Shown in pieces: positions 48,601 through 59,700 of a stretch of DNA of 64,000 nucleotides. Numbering within the stretch: position 1 is the stretch's first letter; every line of letters begins with the position of its first letter. Location: the NCBI GenBank assembly GCA_000727475.1, contig KL647301.1, positions 2,802,138-2,866,137 of the forward strand. Reading direction: 5' to 3'. Both the position numbers and the translations under genes were made by a program. A model generated the notes under the pieces. It had not been told where the DNA came from, did no database searches, and was given only the letters and a program-made list of their open reading frames with translations. The stretch is from Sarcocystis neurona (lineage: Eukaryota; Apicomplexa; Conoidasida; Eucoccidiorida; Sarcocystidae).

Positions 48601-50853
48601 GCACAGATGCTGGTTGTGAATTCAGGCTTTTTCTTCTGGAGTGTGTGGCAGCTGCTTAGCGTCGTGCTGCCTGAGCGTACCAAACAGAAAATTGTTCTGT
48701 ATACTACCAATTACCAGGTAAGCCGTGCAAGGTGCATCACCTAAACAGCATCGGGATTCTTTTTAGTGTGTCGAGATGTATATCCGCATGTATGTACGTA
48801 GCTCTCCTCGTATATGTGTGCTCATGTACGCACGGGTGTGTGCTTATATATATGTATATAGATGCGTTTATATTTTTGTATTTCTGCATATGTATCGAGA
48901 TGTATATATGCGTGTATATACGTAGCACCCCTTGTATTTCTATGCCGGTGAACGCACGGTTGTGTGGTTATATATGCTTGTATACATATTTTATGGGATG
49001 CACCGTCAGCTCTGTGTATGCGTGCGTCCCGTGGCGTAGTTGTGCTGTGAGTGACGGCAGTGGTGGATCGCACAGATGTTTACGGAAGTCGAGCATGGAC
49101 CGCGGGCATACCGAATATTCAGGTTGCTTTACTGTGTGCCTGTGCTCACGTGTATATTGGTGAACATATACATACGCAGGTATTCAGGTATGTTTGTGTT
49201 ATGTACGTGGCATGGTACGTGGCGCACGTACTGCGTTGAGTTCTTGGTTTGTGTGTAGCGGGGGAAGAGGAAGAATCAATTAATTTGCATGTAGTAGATC
49301 AAAAGGTCTCTCAGGGACGCACACACGCTCACGCGCTTGCCTTACGTTTGTGTGTATCCACACACGTATTTGCATATGCGTGTTCACCTCTTCCTATCTC
49401 TACTTACTTGTATACATGTATATGTATACGTGTTCTTGTGCGTGTTCGTACAGACGCGTCCACGTGTGTTTACGTGCGTTCGGGTTTTGCGTTGTATTCG
49501 TGATACGTTTGTTAGTGCGTGCTGGGACACAGTCCACCTGCGGAGGGTGCACGTCTTTGTAGCAGGAGAGCTTCTGGCAGTACATAGGCACATGGCCGTA
49601 TCTCCCGGAATTCCATGGAAGACATCTGTACGTCTGCTTGTCTGTACGGAGGCCCAGAGACATACATGTTAATGCGCGCGTGTACACGGGGCGCGTCGTG
49701 CTTGGCGGCTAGGTCAACGTTTTTGTGTATATAAATAGATGTGTATGTAGGTGCCATGGGGGTGCAGCGTGTTCCTGTAGAAGGTGGAATGCGAATGCCT
49801 CTAGACATCATTTGTCCGCGCGTAAAGATGTGAAAAGGTTGGCATTCTGCAAGTCGGGCTTCCTGTGCACCAGTGCGTGCTCGCATGTGTATGCACCGAT
49901 GCGTCTGCGTCCGTTCGCAGCGAACGTACATGCGGGGGACGGGAGACTAGTTCTCCCACGTCGCTGCTGCCAGTGTTTTTGTGAACGTTTCTGCTTCAAA
50001 TTCGTCTGTTACTGTGCGCACAGAATGGTACGGAGGTGTGTGTGCGTGACAGTTCCATCATATTGCGTTTCTTCAGTAAGGTATATCCTTCAGTTATTGA
50101 GCAGTCGTGATGAATGCTGCTGATGGACTGGTGGCGTTCGGATGCTACCGGTACTGCTAGTCTTGCTACTGTTGCTGCTTCTGATACCTCGCCTTCAGGC
50201 GGATCTCTTCTCGCAAGTGCGAAGGAACCAAGTGGAAGGTAAGCGGGGCTTCCCCTTTGCACACAGTCGTGTCGGCCTGCTGCCGTTCTCTTCAGTACAC
50301 GTGGTTGTGTTGGGCAGCTACTGGTGTACTCAGGAAAAAAGTGAGACATTCTACCGGTGCAAGGTCACACACATGTCTGCATCCTTGGCCGTATACGCTA
50401 TGTTAATTTTCACAACAGCCGATGCCACACATTCTTTCGGTAGTAGTCTTTTGTTTCTACTCCTCTTTGGTACTGCCTATCCCACAGACGGGTACAGGGT
50501 CCAGTTGTCTTCAAAGAACGCAGTAGCACTACTAGCAGTACCAGTTATAGTAATTTGAGCTGCTTTGATGGCCGTCGTTGGTGGGGTATATCGATATCAG
50601 AGGATTTATTAATGTTAGCAGTAGTGGTAGTAGTAGTAGTAAAAAAAAAAGCTGTAGTGAAACGTTTTTTAGTTGTGGACGTAGGAGACTTGTTAGATTG
50701 TTGTTGATTTCCGAGACACGTATATGTCCTTTTGATGTCGCCTTCTCTGTTCGCGTGCGCGTGCGTCTGTGCCGTGCAGCACGTTACGGAGGCACATGCC
50801 CCAATGTGACGGAGTTCGATGTTGTTCGAATGCCACAGGGGCCGTATTTTTGA
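39627..50853 (+). CDS. SEC14-like CRAL-TRIO lipid-transfer protein
   Basis: Eight phase-consistent exons: 39627-40064, 42644-42810, 43943-44045, 45530-45619, 47505-47726, 48580-48717, 50199-50238 and 50780-50853 (TGA), encoding 423 residues. The ATG lies in GCCGCAATGG. Residues 1-146 form an acidic, Gln/Glu/Lys-rich, probably disordered N-terminus. About 165-235 is the CRAL-TRIO N-terminal helical domain (HFVVRFLQG, then WDVARCVEDMHRHLQWRK). About 240-420 is the lipid-binding CRAL-TRIO fold: GRDHSMRPIVIIR, VEQWRVLVDLD, NYRGRLAQMLVVNSGFFF, and the terminal RYGGTCP (family YGG). SEC14 proteins transfer or present phosphatidylinositol and other lipids between membranes; ligand and location are not visible. 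The donor of exon 3 (CTG|GTCAGT) is the weakest boundary, and a second acceptor for exon 2 lies at about 42660. No signal peptide is seen. Confidence 0.9.
40065..42643 (+). other. SEC14-like gene intron 1
   Basis: 2.6 kb intron from AAG|GTGAAG to TTGCAG|CCG. It carries long TA runs at about 41472-41494 and 41534-41554 and TG-rich tracts at about 41010-41050, 42310-42340 and 42370-42390. No exon or gene is supported. Confidence 0.6.
43260..43310. repeat. TA microsatellite in SEC14-like intron 2
   Basis: TA/CATA run ending in about ten TA units near 43287-43306; a TATG run sits nearby at about 43081-43108. Confidence 0.7.
44339..44442. repeat. Tandem repeat, 2 x about 52 bp
   Basis: Copies start at 44339 and about 44391-44393, each containing GTAGATAGGGATATGT and ending TTTCAAGTTC. 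They lie in the intron between SEC14-like exons 3 and 4. Confidence 0.85.
45620..47504 (+). other. SEC14-like gene intron 4
   Basis: Intron between the GRDHSMRP and VEQWRVLVDLD exons. It includes a TA run at about 46130-46145 and TG/TA-rich sequence. The frame just upstream of 47505 is open for a long way, so an earlier acceptor is possible. Confidence 0.55.
48771..49005. repeat. Diverged tandem duplication, about 124 bp units
   Basis: TCGAGATGTATAT starts copies at 48771 and 48895. Both then carry CGTAGC, a CGCACGG block and a TTATATATG block in the same order. They lie in the intron after the exon ending NYQ. Confidence 0.75.
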
Positions 50854-53736
50854 TGCCAATTATCCGTCGGTTACAGTGGCCGCAGAAGACCCGTTCACTT
50901 ACACATGCAAATGTGCACCTACGGACACACACACACGCACGCACACGTGCACACACACACTCCCAAGGAAGTGTACGCGTTTTTACGGGTGATCCCCGCT
51001 GATGCTGCGCGCGCAGCTGTGTGATGCAAGAGCGGGAAAGTGCAGCTTGTTGTAGTATCGCGGGAGCATAGTGTAGACTGCGATAGCGCATGGGTGTAGA
51101 CAGCACGATCTGACGGAGGCACTCCGGGTATGCTGTTGCGTTGCATGGAGCTGTATGTAGGCAGATGTAGGTTGCACCGGCACAGACACTAGCACGTGCG
51201 TCCAAAACGTAAACTGGACGTATACTCAAGCAGGTGCTGAGTGTCCAGAAGATGCCCCGTTCATTTTGACGGATTATAGCAGCACCCTTGAGATGGCACA
51301 GCACCAGAGATCTGCTGGTGCATTAGAAGAGATCTACTGCAGCTGCAGGGGGTTCGGCTCCAAAGGGGAGTACGTTGCAGGAGGCGCAGTGGAGGGGGTT
51401 GTAACTCAATCCTCGGAACATCTTCCAGCAACTAGTAGGGCATGCTTGTTCGTGGATTTTGCCAAACTTGTGGAAGAAGGGGTGTACAACAGGGCGACGC
51501 ACCATTGGGGGAAAGTCGAGGAGTCAACTTTTTACAAGCGTATTTGAATGCGAGTTTTTGTTGTGTGTATATATATATGCATATATGTGCCTCTACATGT
51601 AGATGCGTATGTGCAGTTAGATAACCGTAAGACATACAGTGGAGAGCTTCACAATGATTTTTTCGCGAAGGGAGGGGTGTGAGTGAGGACACGTCATCTT
51701 ACAAAGGTGCAGTCTTTGAAACAATGCGTCTTGCGTCTGTACAATATGCTGCTGATGGCGCCGAGACAGTTGAGGCACGTGTTCGACGCGCAGCAGATCA
51801 CACGGTTGTGTATGCGTTCATATGGGGAGTCTGCGTGAGAACACGTGTCTGCCTATATGAGTAGAATCACGCATACAGCTGCTGCTGCTCGCCTCCGTTG
51901 CCACACCATTCCGCGGCCCACCAAGCTAATTGATGTCAGACGGAGCAGGCACCGCGACTGCGGTGGAGATTTAAGACAGCTCACAAGTACACTTAGCTAG
52001 CACCTATTCTTTAAGCTAAGTAAGTCTCCGCGTACTTTCGGCGGGCGCCTTCTTGTTGAAGTGTGAAAACAAAAAAGAGACCTAAAGCACCAAATAGACG
52101 AACCCTGGTTAAGTGCGCATATGCGCGAATGCAGCTCTCCTGAGCTGCCACGCGCCCAGAAAGCAAGTAGTAATGGCCAGGGAAACGACGAAGGCCTTCA
52201 ACAGGAGGCCGTTCTCGAGAGGACTGGTAGAGGCAGATGCAGCTTGCGATATTTTTGCACGGTCCCCCTGCTCGCGCAGGGCTGCGGATTCGTGCCGGCG
52301 GACGCTGAGTGCTGAACTTGATACGTGATTACTTGTGTACTGGAGAGTGTGTACAGCTGAAGGAGGACCTCCGCGAATGCAACATTAGCTGAATGTATAC
52401 ACACGCACGCTTATGCGGGTGTATGCATCCTTGTATTAGTGAAGATGGAAAGAGAATTTTTGCTGAACGGCGCGCGTGAGTTCGACGGCGATTGATGGAT
52501 AGCTGACGAAAGGAGGTACTCTCAGCGTTGAGATGCACTTGTCCCTCGATCAGGTTTCCGTCTGCTGCGGGGTACAGAGGTCACCCTGTGCACTTAAGAG
52601 GCAGTGGCTGGGCTGTAACGCAATACGGTACACTGCGCAGCGTACCTTTTTTCCTGATTTGATTATCCAACAGCTGTTAGTGCAAACGCACGCATGACGC
52701 CGACGCGCACGCAGCCAAAAAGTGTTCTGAACCAAGTGATACAGATACGGTGAAAATGCCTCATTAGACGTGCCAGTGCGTCCAGCGAGGATCACGCTGT
52801 GCATGTTGATTACGAGGACCCGTAGTTCTTGCGGCACACAGCTGGGCGTATTTCGTCCACTTTTGCATGCGTCTGAGAAGAGTGGTGTGACTCAGCCAGT
52901 GCACGCCACCAAAGGAGTGGAGGAAGACGGGCCCGCGTTGCTAAAAATGTGCTGATACTTCGTCGTATGTAGGCAGCGTTGCTAAAAATGTGCTGATACT
53001 TTGTCATATGTAGGCAGCGTTGCTAAAAATGTGCCGATACTTCGTCATATGTGGGCAGCGTAGCTGTAGGGAAACCACGAGGTAACACAATCACTGCCCA
53101 TTGAATGGCGCTTAAAGAACGGTGCAGCATGTGACTAGTGGTCTTAACTGCGTCTTCGTCACTTCGGTGCCGTACCTCTTTGCTGAGCCACTGTCAACTG
53201 ACGTGGCTTCGCAGCAGAGTTACAACTGCATTGTAACAACTGCAACAATGCAGTTGTTACTGCATTCCGTAGGTAAGTGCTGCTTAGGAAAGTCTCACGT
53301 CCTCGGCGCTACACACAAGAGGATGGGGGTACTTGAGCTAGCTTATCGTCCAGTATGTTCCACGTGGAATACCCCGTTATCCGTTGCTATGGCTGGACTA
53401 GTTCAAAAGAAGACAATACAGTAGACACGAAAAAGTTGACAGTGCGCTTGAACCGTCTCCTTCGAAAGTAACATAACTTCCGAAGTGGTGCCCGTACAGT
53501 CGAAGCGCCACACACGGTTTACGATGAAGCGATAGGCAGGCAAAGGCTTCAGACGGAATCAATTGATACCGTCGCGCTAAATAGCGACAGACTGGGCGAG
53601 GTCGATGCAGACCTAGTTTCGACCACTTGCCAGAAACCTGCCGTTGGCGGCGGCTGCATGAGTTGATGATGCAACTCTTTTGATTGAATGCATGCCAAAA
53701 GCTAAACAACGCTCTAACTTTTGAGAGGCAGCAAGC
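50854..53736. other. Spacer between convergent SEC14-like and PKS genes
   Basis: The 3' flanks of two genes that end facing each other. Holds an AC run at about 50925-50960, a short TA run at about 51570 and a 41 bp tandem repeat at 52935. Minus-strand patches at 53007-52810 and 52837-52550 (VLVINMHSVILAGRTGTSNE) are mildly protein-like and could be a further PKS exon, but carry no domain motif that I can see. Confidence 0.5.
52935..53057. repeat. Tandem repeat, 3 x 41 bp
   Basis: Units start at 52935, 52976 and 53017 with a partial fourth at 53058. Each begins GCGTTGCTAAAAATGTG and contains GATACTT. Unit-to-unit differences are single bases. There are no variable spacers, so this is not a CRISPR array. 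Confidence 0.9.
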
Positions 53737-56700
53737 CTATTCGCTAAGTGTAGCCCGAGTGTGTGCAAGAGAATCCCTTCTGTGGCCCTGTGATGTTCGA
53801 CGTGTGATGGACTGCCGCGGTACTCCCACTGAGAGGGAGGGAAAGCGTACGCCATGCATTTTGCAAGGTCCTAATGGCTGTGTGTTTATGTGTTTCCAGC
53901 AAGGCGTAGCATGTGGCACTCGCAGGACAACATCCGTGCAGACAGTTGCAGCCCTTTCTATGGAGGTAGACACTTCGCACGGGATAACAGTCTCGAGTGA
54001 GTCGCTGCGGCCGGTGAAGCAGAGGATTTCTACGTGCTTTGCAAGCTTAACCAGCGTAGCCGGGTTAAGTGGGCCAACCGCGGGGGGTCCTAGAAGCACA
54101 ACAGCGGCTGTGCGCAACACTTTCTTTGCGACCTTTACAATCGTACGCAGTCGCAGCTTCTGCGGGGATGTAGCGTACCAGTAGAGCGGGTCACGCAGCA
54201 GTCGGTCAGGAGCGGCCGTTCCCAGAGCTGCAGAGAGGAAGACACACGTTGCCTGCTTCACCGATATCTTGCTGACGATGCTGCGAATTTCTTCACACTG
54301 TAGACAGCGCGGCTTCCCCTTACTCAAGCCTTCCATACCACCATTTGACGTGGGGAAGCTGCGAGCGTGTGCCTCCTTTTTCTCGTAAGAGGATGCAAGT
54401 GGTTGACCTTTTCCAGAAACCGTGTGGTGAAGGCTACTGCTAGCAGGAGTAGTATCTGCGCCTCCTACCAGGTGGCTGATTGATGGGCTGCGTAAAGGCG
54501 TTTTCCCTCCAAGCGCGGCATTACAACCTTTATTCTCCTGTAGAACTGCTTCGTCGGAAACTCTTCCTGGAATCACACTCAGAGACGCTGTGTCTCCATC
54601 TGCTTGACGGCCACACTGCTCGCCAAAATACGAAACTCTCCTGTCACCTGTTAAGTTATCACTACTTACAAACCGAGCTGTCTTAAAAGCTTGGCTGGAA
54701 ATCTTCGCGTGTGTAGGTGTTACGTACTGCAGAGAATTCCTCCTTTCCCTCGGTGTTGGGGTAAATGCCTGTGGTAAAGGAGGCAACGCAACATTATTTA
54801 TTCTGCTTCTGCGTCTTCGGTCACCCCTGAGGGGCTCTCCCTCCCGCCTATCAGTGCTCCAGAAGATTTCATCCACACTTGCTTGCCTTTGAGGTAGGGT
54901 ATCAATGAGAAGTTCTGACAAAGAAGACGAAGAAGAAGAAGGAAACGAAGAAGGAATAGAGCAGAAAGGCGGTGCATTGTGCTGGGGGGTGTCAGTCACC
55001 TTCAAATCCACTAATGATCCCGCTCTCCTGTGTAACGTGGGTGGGGGAGACAACGCTCTCGAATCGCCAACTTTGTTTCCACCAGCTATGGAAGATGGGA
55101 AGGTAGTAAGTCTGCTCGCCGGGAGGCAGCAGGACCCTCGTCTTTTCTCTTGCACTAGAGTGTTCCCACACAGTCGCAGTTTGGGCACCTCAAGCTCCAC
55201 CTCAGCTGAAGCTTCCCTCCCGTTGGTACGCACAACCGCATGCTCGGGAAGAGAGACCGCTGTTTCTGCGAAGGCTCTCGAGCGTACTGCATTGTTCGCT
55301 GACGCTGACGAGGTTCGTGGCATGCCGTCTTGACCATTGTGCGTTTGGGTGATAGTCGAGCATGTGACTGCTTCTACTGCTGTTGCTTGCAGCGCTGGAC
55401 TTCGGCTGAGTGCTACGGGGGTGCTTACTGCCGTGTCTGCGACCACTGAACTCTTTTCTTTGAACATCTCTTGGTGCATCCGGCTAGCAGCAGGATTGCA
55501 TCTCGGCGTTTCAACAGCGGCTGCCTGCATATGGAAAAACGATCTTCCACCGTCGTCATCCTTAGATATCGCGGCAGGTAAAGCTGACACGTGGTTGGCA
55601 AAGGGGTGTGACGGCCGTAGCTGGTGTTGGCTTTGTTCTGACTGTTCTGCCTTTTCCAGTGACGGCGAAGCAAAACTGAAACCTGATTGCTCGTGTTGGG
55701 TCCGCTGCCTTCCTGAGCGATTTGTCGGGTAGATGTCATTTTTCCAATATAGGGATCTGCAGCTGGCGTCTGTGCCGTCGTAAAGAGAGAAACAATCTGA
55801 GCGGTTCGTCTGCTCACCGTCTGTAGAGAGTCCGTAGTCTACGCTGGTGCCCGTGTGACTCTGGGAGAACGACGAAGGCATAAAGAAGAGACGTGTGTCG
55901 GCCTGCGCCGAGGGGGCCTTCTCGCCGAATAAGGTAGTAGAAGTCTGTGCGTCGTTTGTGTGCGTATGAGACTGCGTGGTGCTGTCCAGTTCAATCACCA
56001 ACTCGATCGCCTCGTCAAGCGACAGCAGACCTGCCACTGCGGCAGCTACAGCTTCACCTACCCCAACTCCAGATACAGCTATTGAACGCCCTTGTGCTGT
56101 CTGGCGCAGATAACTGGACAGGGACCACTGCAGGGCAAACAAAGAGAGTGTGGCCACGTGCGGTAGACGTAGGAATTTCTCCGAGGCCAGCAGCTCCGCC
56201 TCACAAGTAGGATATAACAGCCGTCGCAGGCTGGTAGGCAGATGCCTGCGCATGAGTTTTGAACATCCGTCAAGCTCTTGAGCAAATATTTTGCTGGTAA
56301 AGTAGAGCGGCCTCCCACAGTACAGCAAATTTGTACAGTCATCCGAAAACAGCCACAGGCAGCGCTTGCGGCTGCCAACAGCATTTACGGAACCCCGGGG
56401 AGTCGCTGGTACAGGAGCGCTATCAACAGCAGTACCGGCGGAAGACCTACCAGACGCAGCCTTGTCAGCGCCATTGCCTGTAGCGGCAGCCGGTGCAGCG
56501 GCTGCCACAACCGTAGGCAAATGTTGGACACCGTTTTTTGTCGGCGGTGTTTCTGTAATTGATACAGTAGGGCACACTGCTGATGCGCCACCTTCAATTA
56601 ATATGTGTACTACGAAACCCGAAGGCGCAGAAGCAGTCACCCCCCCGAGGAACCTGTCTTCAGGTTTGTAGCGAAAGGCAGCCCTCTGGACTGAACTCCC

Positions 56701-59700
56701 AAGACATTGTTCATGCGGAGAAGAAGAGGTGGATACGCCGGGCGTTGGCGCAAAGCATCCTCTCGTTGAGAAAGAACTGACTTCTTGTGGATGCCAGAGG
56801 TTGCCAACAGATGAAGTTGCCCCATGCCCCTCTATGTGCTGAGCGCCTCTCTCTGTACCAGAGAATAGCGTCTCCATCGCAACGTGACTTTCCTCCGCGG
56901 ATACACTGAATCCGTCCGCCACTGAGCACTGACGGCTTTCGATTGATGCGGTAGCAGCCGGTTCGGGACGCCCTACTAAGTGTTTAGACGGGAAAAGAAG
57001 TCCCCCGGCTCCGTTCGCGGCAATGTTTCTCATGGTCCTGCAGATCTGTTGCAGACGCAGGGAAGGGGGGATCACGACGCAGCCGCCTCCAGTGGAGGGG
57101 CGACTTTGTGCTAGCATGAGCACTACCTTGAGAAAACCGGCTAATCCTGCCGCTTCGCCGAGGCAGCCTACGTTGCCTTTTATGCTGCTTACAATGACAG
57201 GGAATTTATTCGAAATCGATCTCTCCTTCCCATAAACCTGAGCAATGGCGTCCCACTCAGGATGATGTAAGTGTGTAGAAAAACCTACACCGGCGACCTC
57301 GACAATTGCGACTTCTCTTCGCTTTGCACGTGCGCTGGCAAGCGCACCTTCTAGCACGGACCGCACTGCTGCAGTGCAGCTGCCTCCTTCTCCCTTAGTT
57401 GCTGTACCACGCCGTCCCGTGTGCGTCATGCTCCTCCCACGGATAATCGCAAGCACTGGGTTAGCACTCGTCTCAGCTAACCTCTGCCTCTGCAACACGA
57501 CAGCAATGGCGCCTTCACCTTGAATGTGATCGAATGCGAAGGAGTCGTCAGTACTAACTCGACCACACCAGCTACCAGGGACGGAGACCTCTGCTCTTCG
57601 TGAGTAGTCCACTGAAACCGAGGCGTCCGGCAGCTCCACAGGTAGCAGCCGCACTGCCCCCACAAGAGCTGCTTCCGCATCTGTGTTGCTACCCAGATGG
57701 TCGGCTGCAAGACACAACGCTGAGAGAGAAGAAGCCCCTCCTGCACTGACAGAAACGCTCATGCCAGAGAGAGAGAGCAGGTAGGAGATCAGACCTGGAA
57801 GACTTTCCTGGGATCGAGACAGTGTTGGCGCCGACTCCAGTTTTGCAAACGATGTGAAGCTTCTCTGGAGAGAGTCACAAGCGTTGCGATACCCGGGAGG
57901 GTGGAGAACGCGGTTAAAAGGCTCCCCTTCCTGTGCAACCACAGGGTGTTCGCAAGGAGCAGACCCGGTAGCGTACACGGCTACTGGCAAACCGGAATGC
58001 GGCACAGTGTCATGTATATTAATGTTGAAAAGAGCCTCGTATGCGACTTCCAGTAGCAGCCGGGCCTGCCGATCCATCTCGATCGCTTCTGGCAGGCTGA
58101 GTCCGAAGAAGTCGCTGTCAAACATGTCTGCGCCATCGAGGTAGCAGGCCCTTGTAGCTTCAACTCTGGAGGACAACATTTTCTGCGTGTGCGTTGACCG
58201 GAAGTCGTGTTTTGTTGGTTTACCGAATGTGCAGATATCTCTACTGCAGTCGGTGCCGGCCAGCAGCATTCCCCAAAGCGTGCTTGGACAACAACAGCCG
58301 CCTGGTAGCCGCAGGGCCATGCTGACAACGGCGATGCTGTCCCTCGCCTTGCTGCTTTTGATGCTGTCCGGGCCATCCGAGAAACTCAAACAGAGCTGGG
58401 AGCAGAAGTGCGAGAAAATAGAGCTGGCGATTGTCTCGACGGTTGCTTGCTGCTGCATTATATGGGTTTCGAAATCCACGCGAAAGCGACTTTGAAGTTC
58501 ATATTTTAGCTCTGCCGCTGTCAAAGAATCCATCCCCAAAGAACTCAAGGTCTCGTCGTCGGAAAGTTTCTGGCCGTTCTCCAGTGTCACGTAAAACCCC
58601 ACCAACGCGTACACCTCCTTGTACACGAGGTCGTACAGAACGTCGTGATATTCAGTACAAATGCCTTCCCCTTTTACAGCAGCAGGTGCTGCCGATGTTG
58701 CGAGAAAGGGACATCCAGTGTCTGCAGGAGTTTGCATGCGCTGCTTGTTGAGGGAAGCGGCAGGTTTGGGGATCCACCCACCGTCGCCTGTTAAGGCTGC
58801 CTCTAACAAGACCGGATCTGCCCCAAAGCATGCGACGACTGCTCCAATATGCCCCGAGATATACAGGGTGAGAATCTGTCGCAGAGTGCGCAAACCATCA
58901 GGAACGCCGGTTATGCCTGCCTTGTTAAGCCACGCACTAAGGAGCGGTTCGGATTCGCATGCCAGCGCTGCAGCTCGAGATTGACTGAAGGCAACTTGTG
59001 TTGTGTCTGCAAGCCATGATGCCCACTGAATACTTAGCCCGCTGAGACCCTGGCTGCTTCTATAACAAGCAAGCATATCCAGCGTTGTGTTGGCCGCACA
59101 AGCTGCTTCTCGTTTGATGCTGCCAACAAGTCCAGAGATACCGGAAAACAGCACAAATAACTGTAGCGTGTCTTCCATGTGTAGCTCGTCTAACGCGTAG
59201 TGCAAATTCCACGCTGCTAATGCTTTGTGCTCCAGCACAAAGCGGCCACCGTCGACTGCATTTTCCCCGTTGCCGGTGAGTTCCGGCAGTACATCAGATG
59301 GCACATGAATAAGGCCTCTCAAAGGGGGAAAGTGCAGCTCTTCACGAATTCGTCGCAAGGCGTTTTGGATGCTCTCTTTAGATTGGAGGCTACAAGTGAG
59401 GGTCACAGTGCGAGCCACAGTGTTCGTTTGTTGAAGCCACTTCCAATCACTGTCCTCTTCCGTCTGTTCTTGAAGTTTCTCCTCGTGTAGCAAAACAACG
59501 TAAAGGGCCCCCTCCTCTACAAGCCACCGCGCCACGCCAGCAGACAAGGCCCCCGGGCCACCAGAAACAATGTAAGAAGCGTTCCGACGTTCTTCAGCGG
59601 ATACAAACATATTTTCCCCCATTGAGCCTGCAGTAACGAGGAAACCCTTTTGCCTTCTGTCGGGGCTGCCGCTGTCAATGGAAAATTTGCTTTGCTGCTG

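Noticed and set aside
51266..51547. 93-codon plus-strand open frame after the SEC14-like stop
   Set aside because: It begins at TTG rather than ATG, shows no domain and lies in the probable 3' flank.
52935..53057. Regular 41 bp repeats considered as a CRISPR array
   Set aside because: The units are contiguous with no unique spacers, and the genome is eukaryotic.
53850..54290. PKS C-terminus considered as a sugar-isomerase or hydrolase domain
   Set aside because: The DPLYW and LGPPAVGPL motifs and their spacing fit the C-half of an acyltransferase much better.
54905..55333. 142-codon plus-strand open frame opposite the PKS
   Set aside because: It is antisense to the low-complexity insert of the continuous PKS frame; shadow of real coding sequence.
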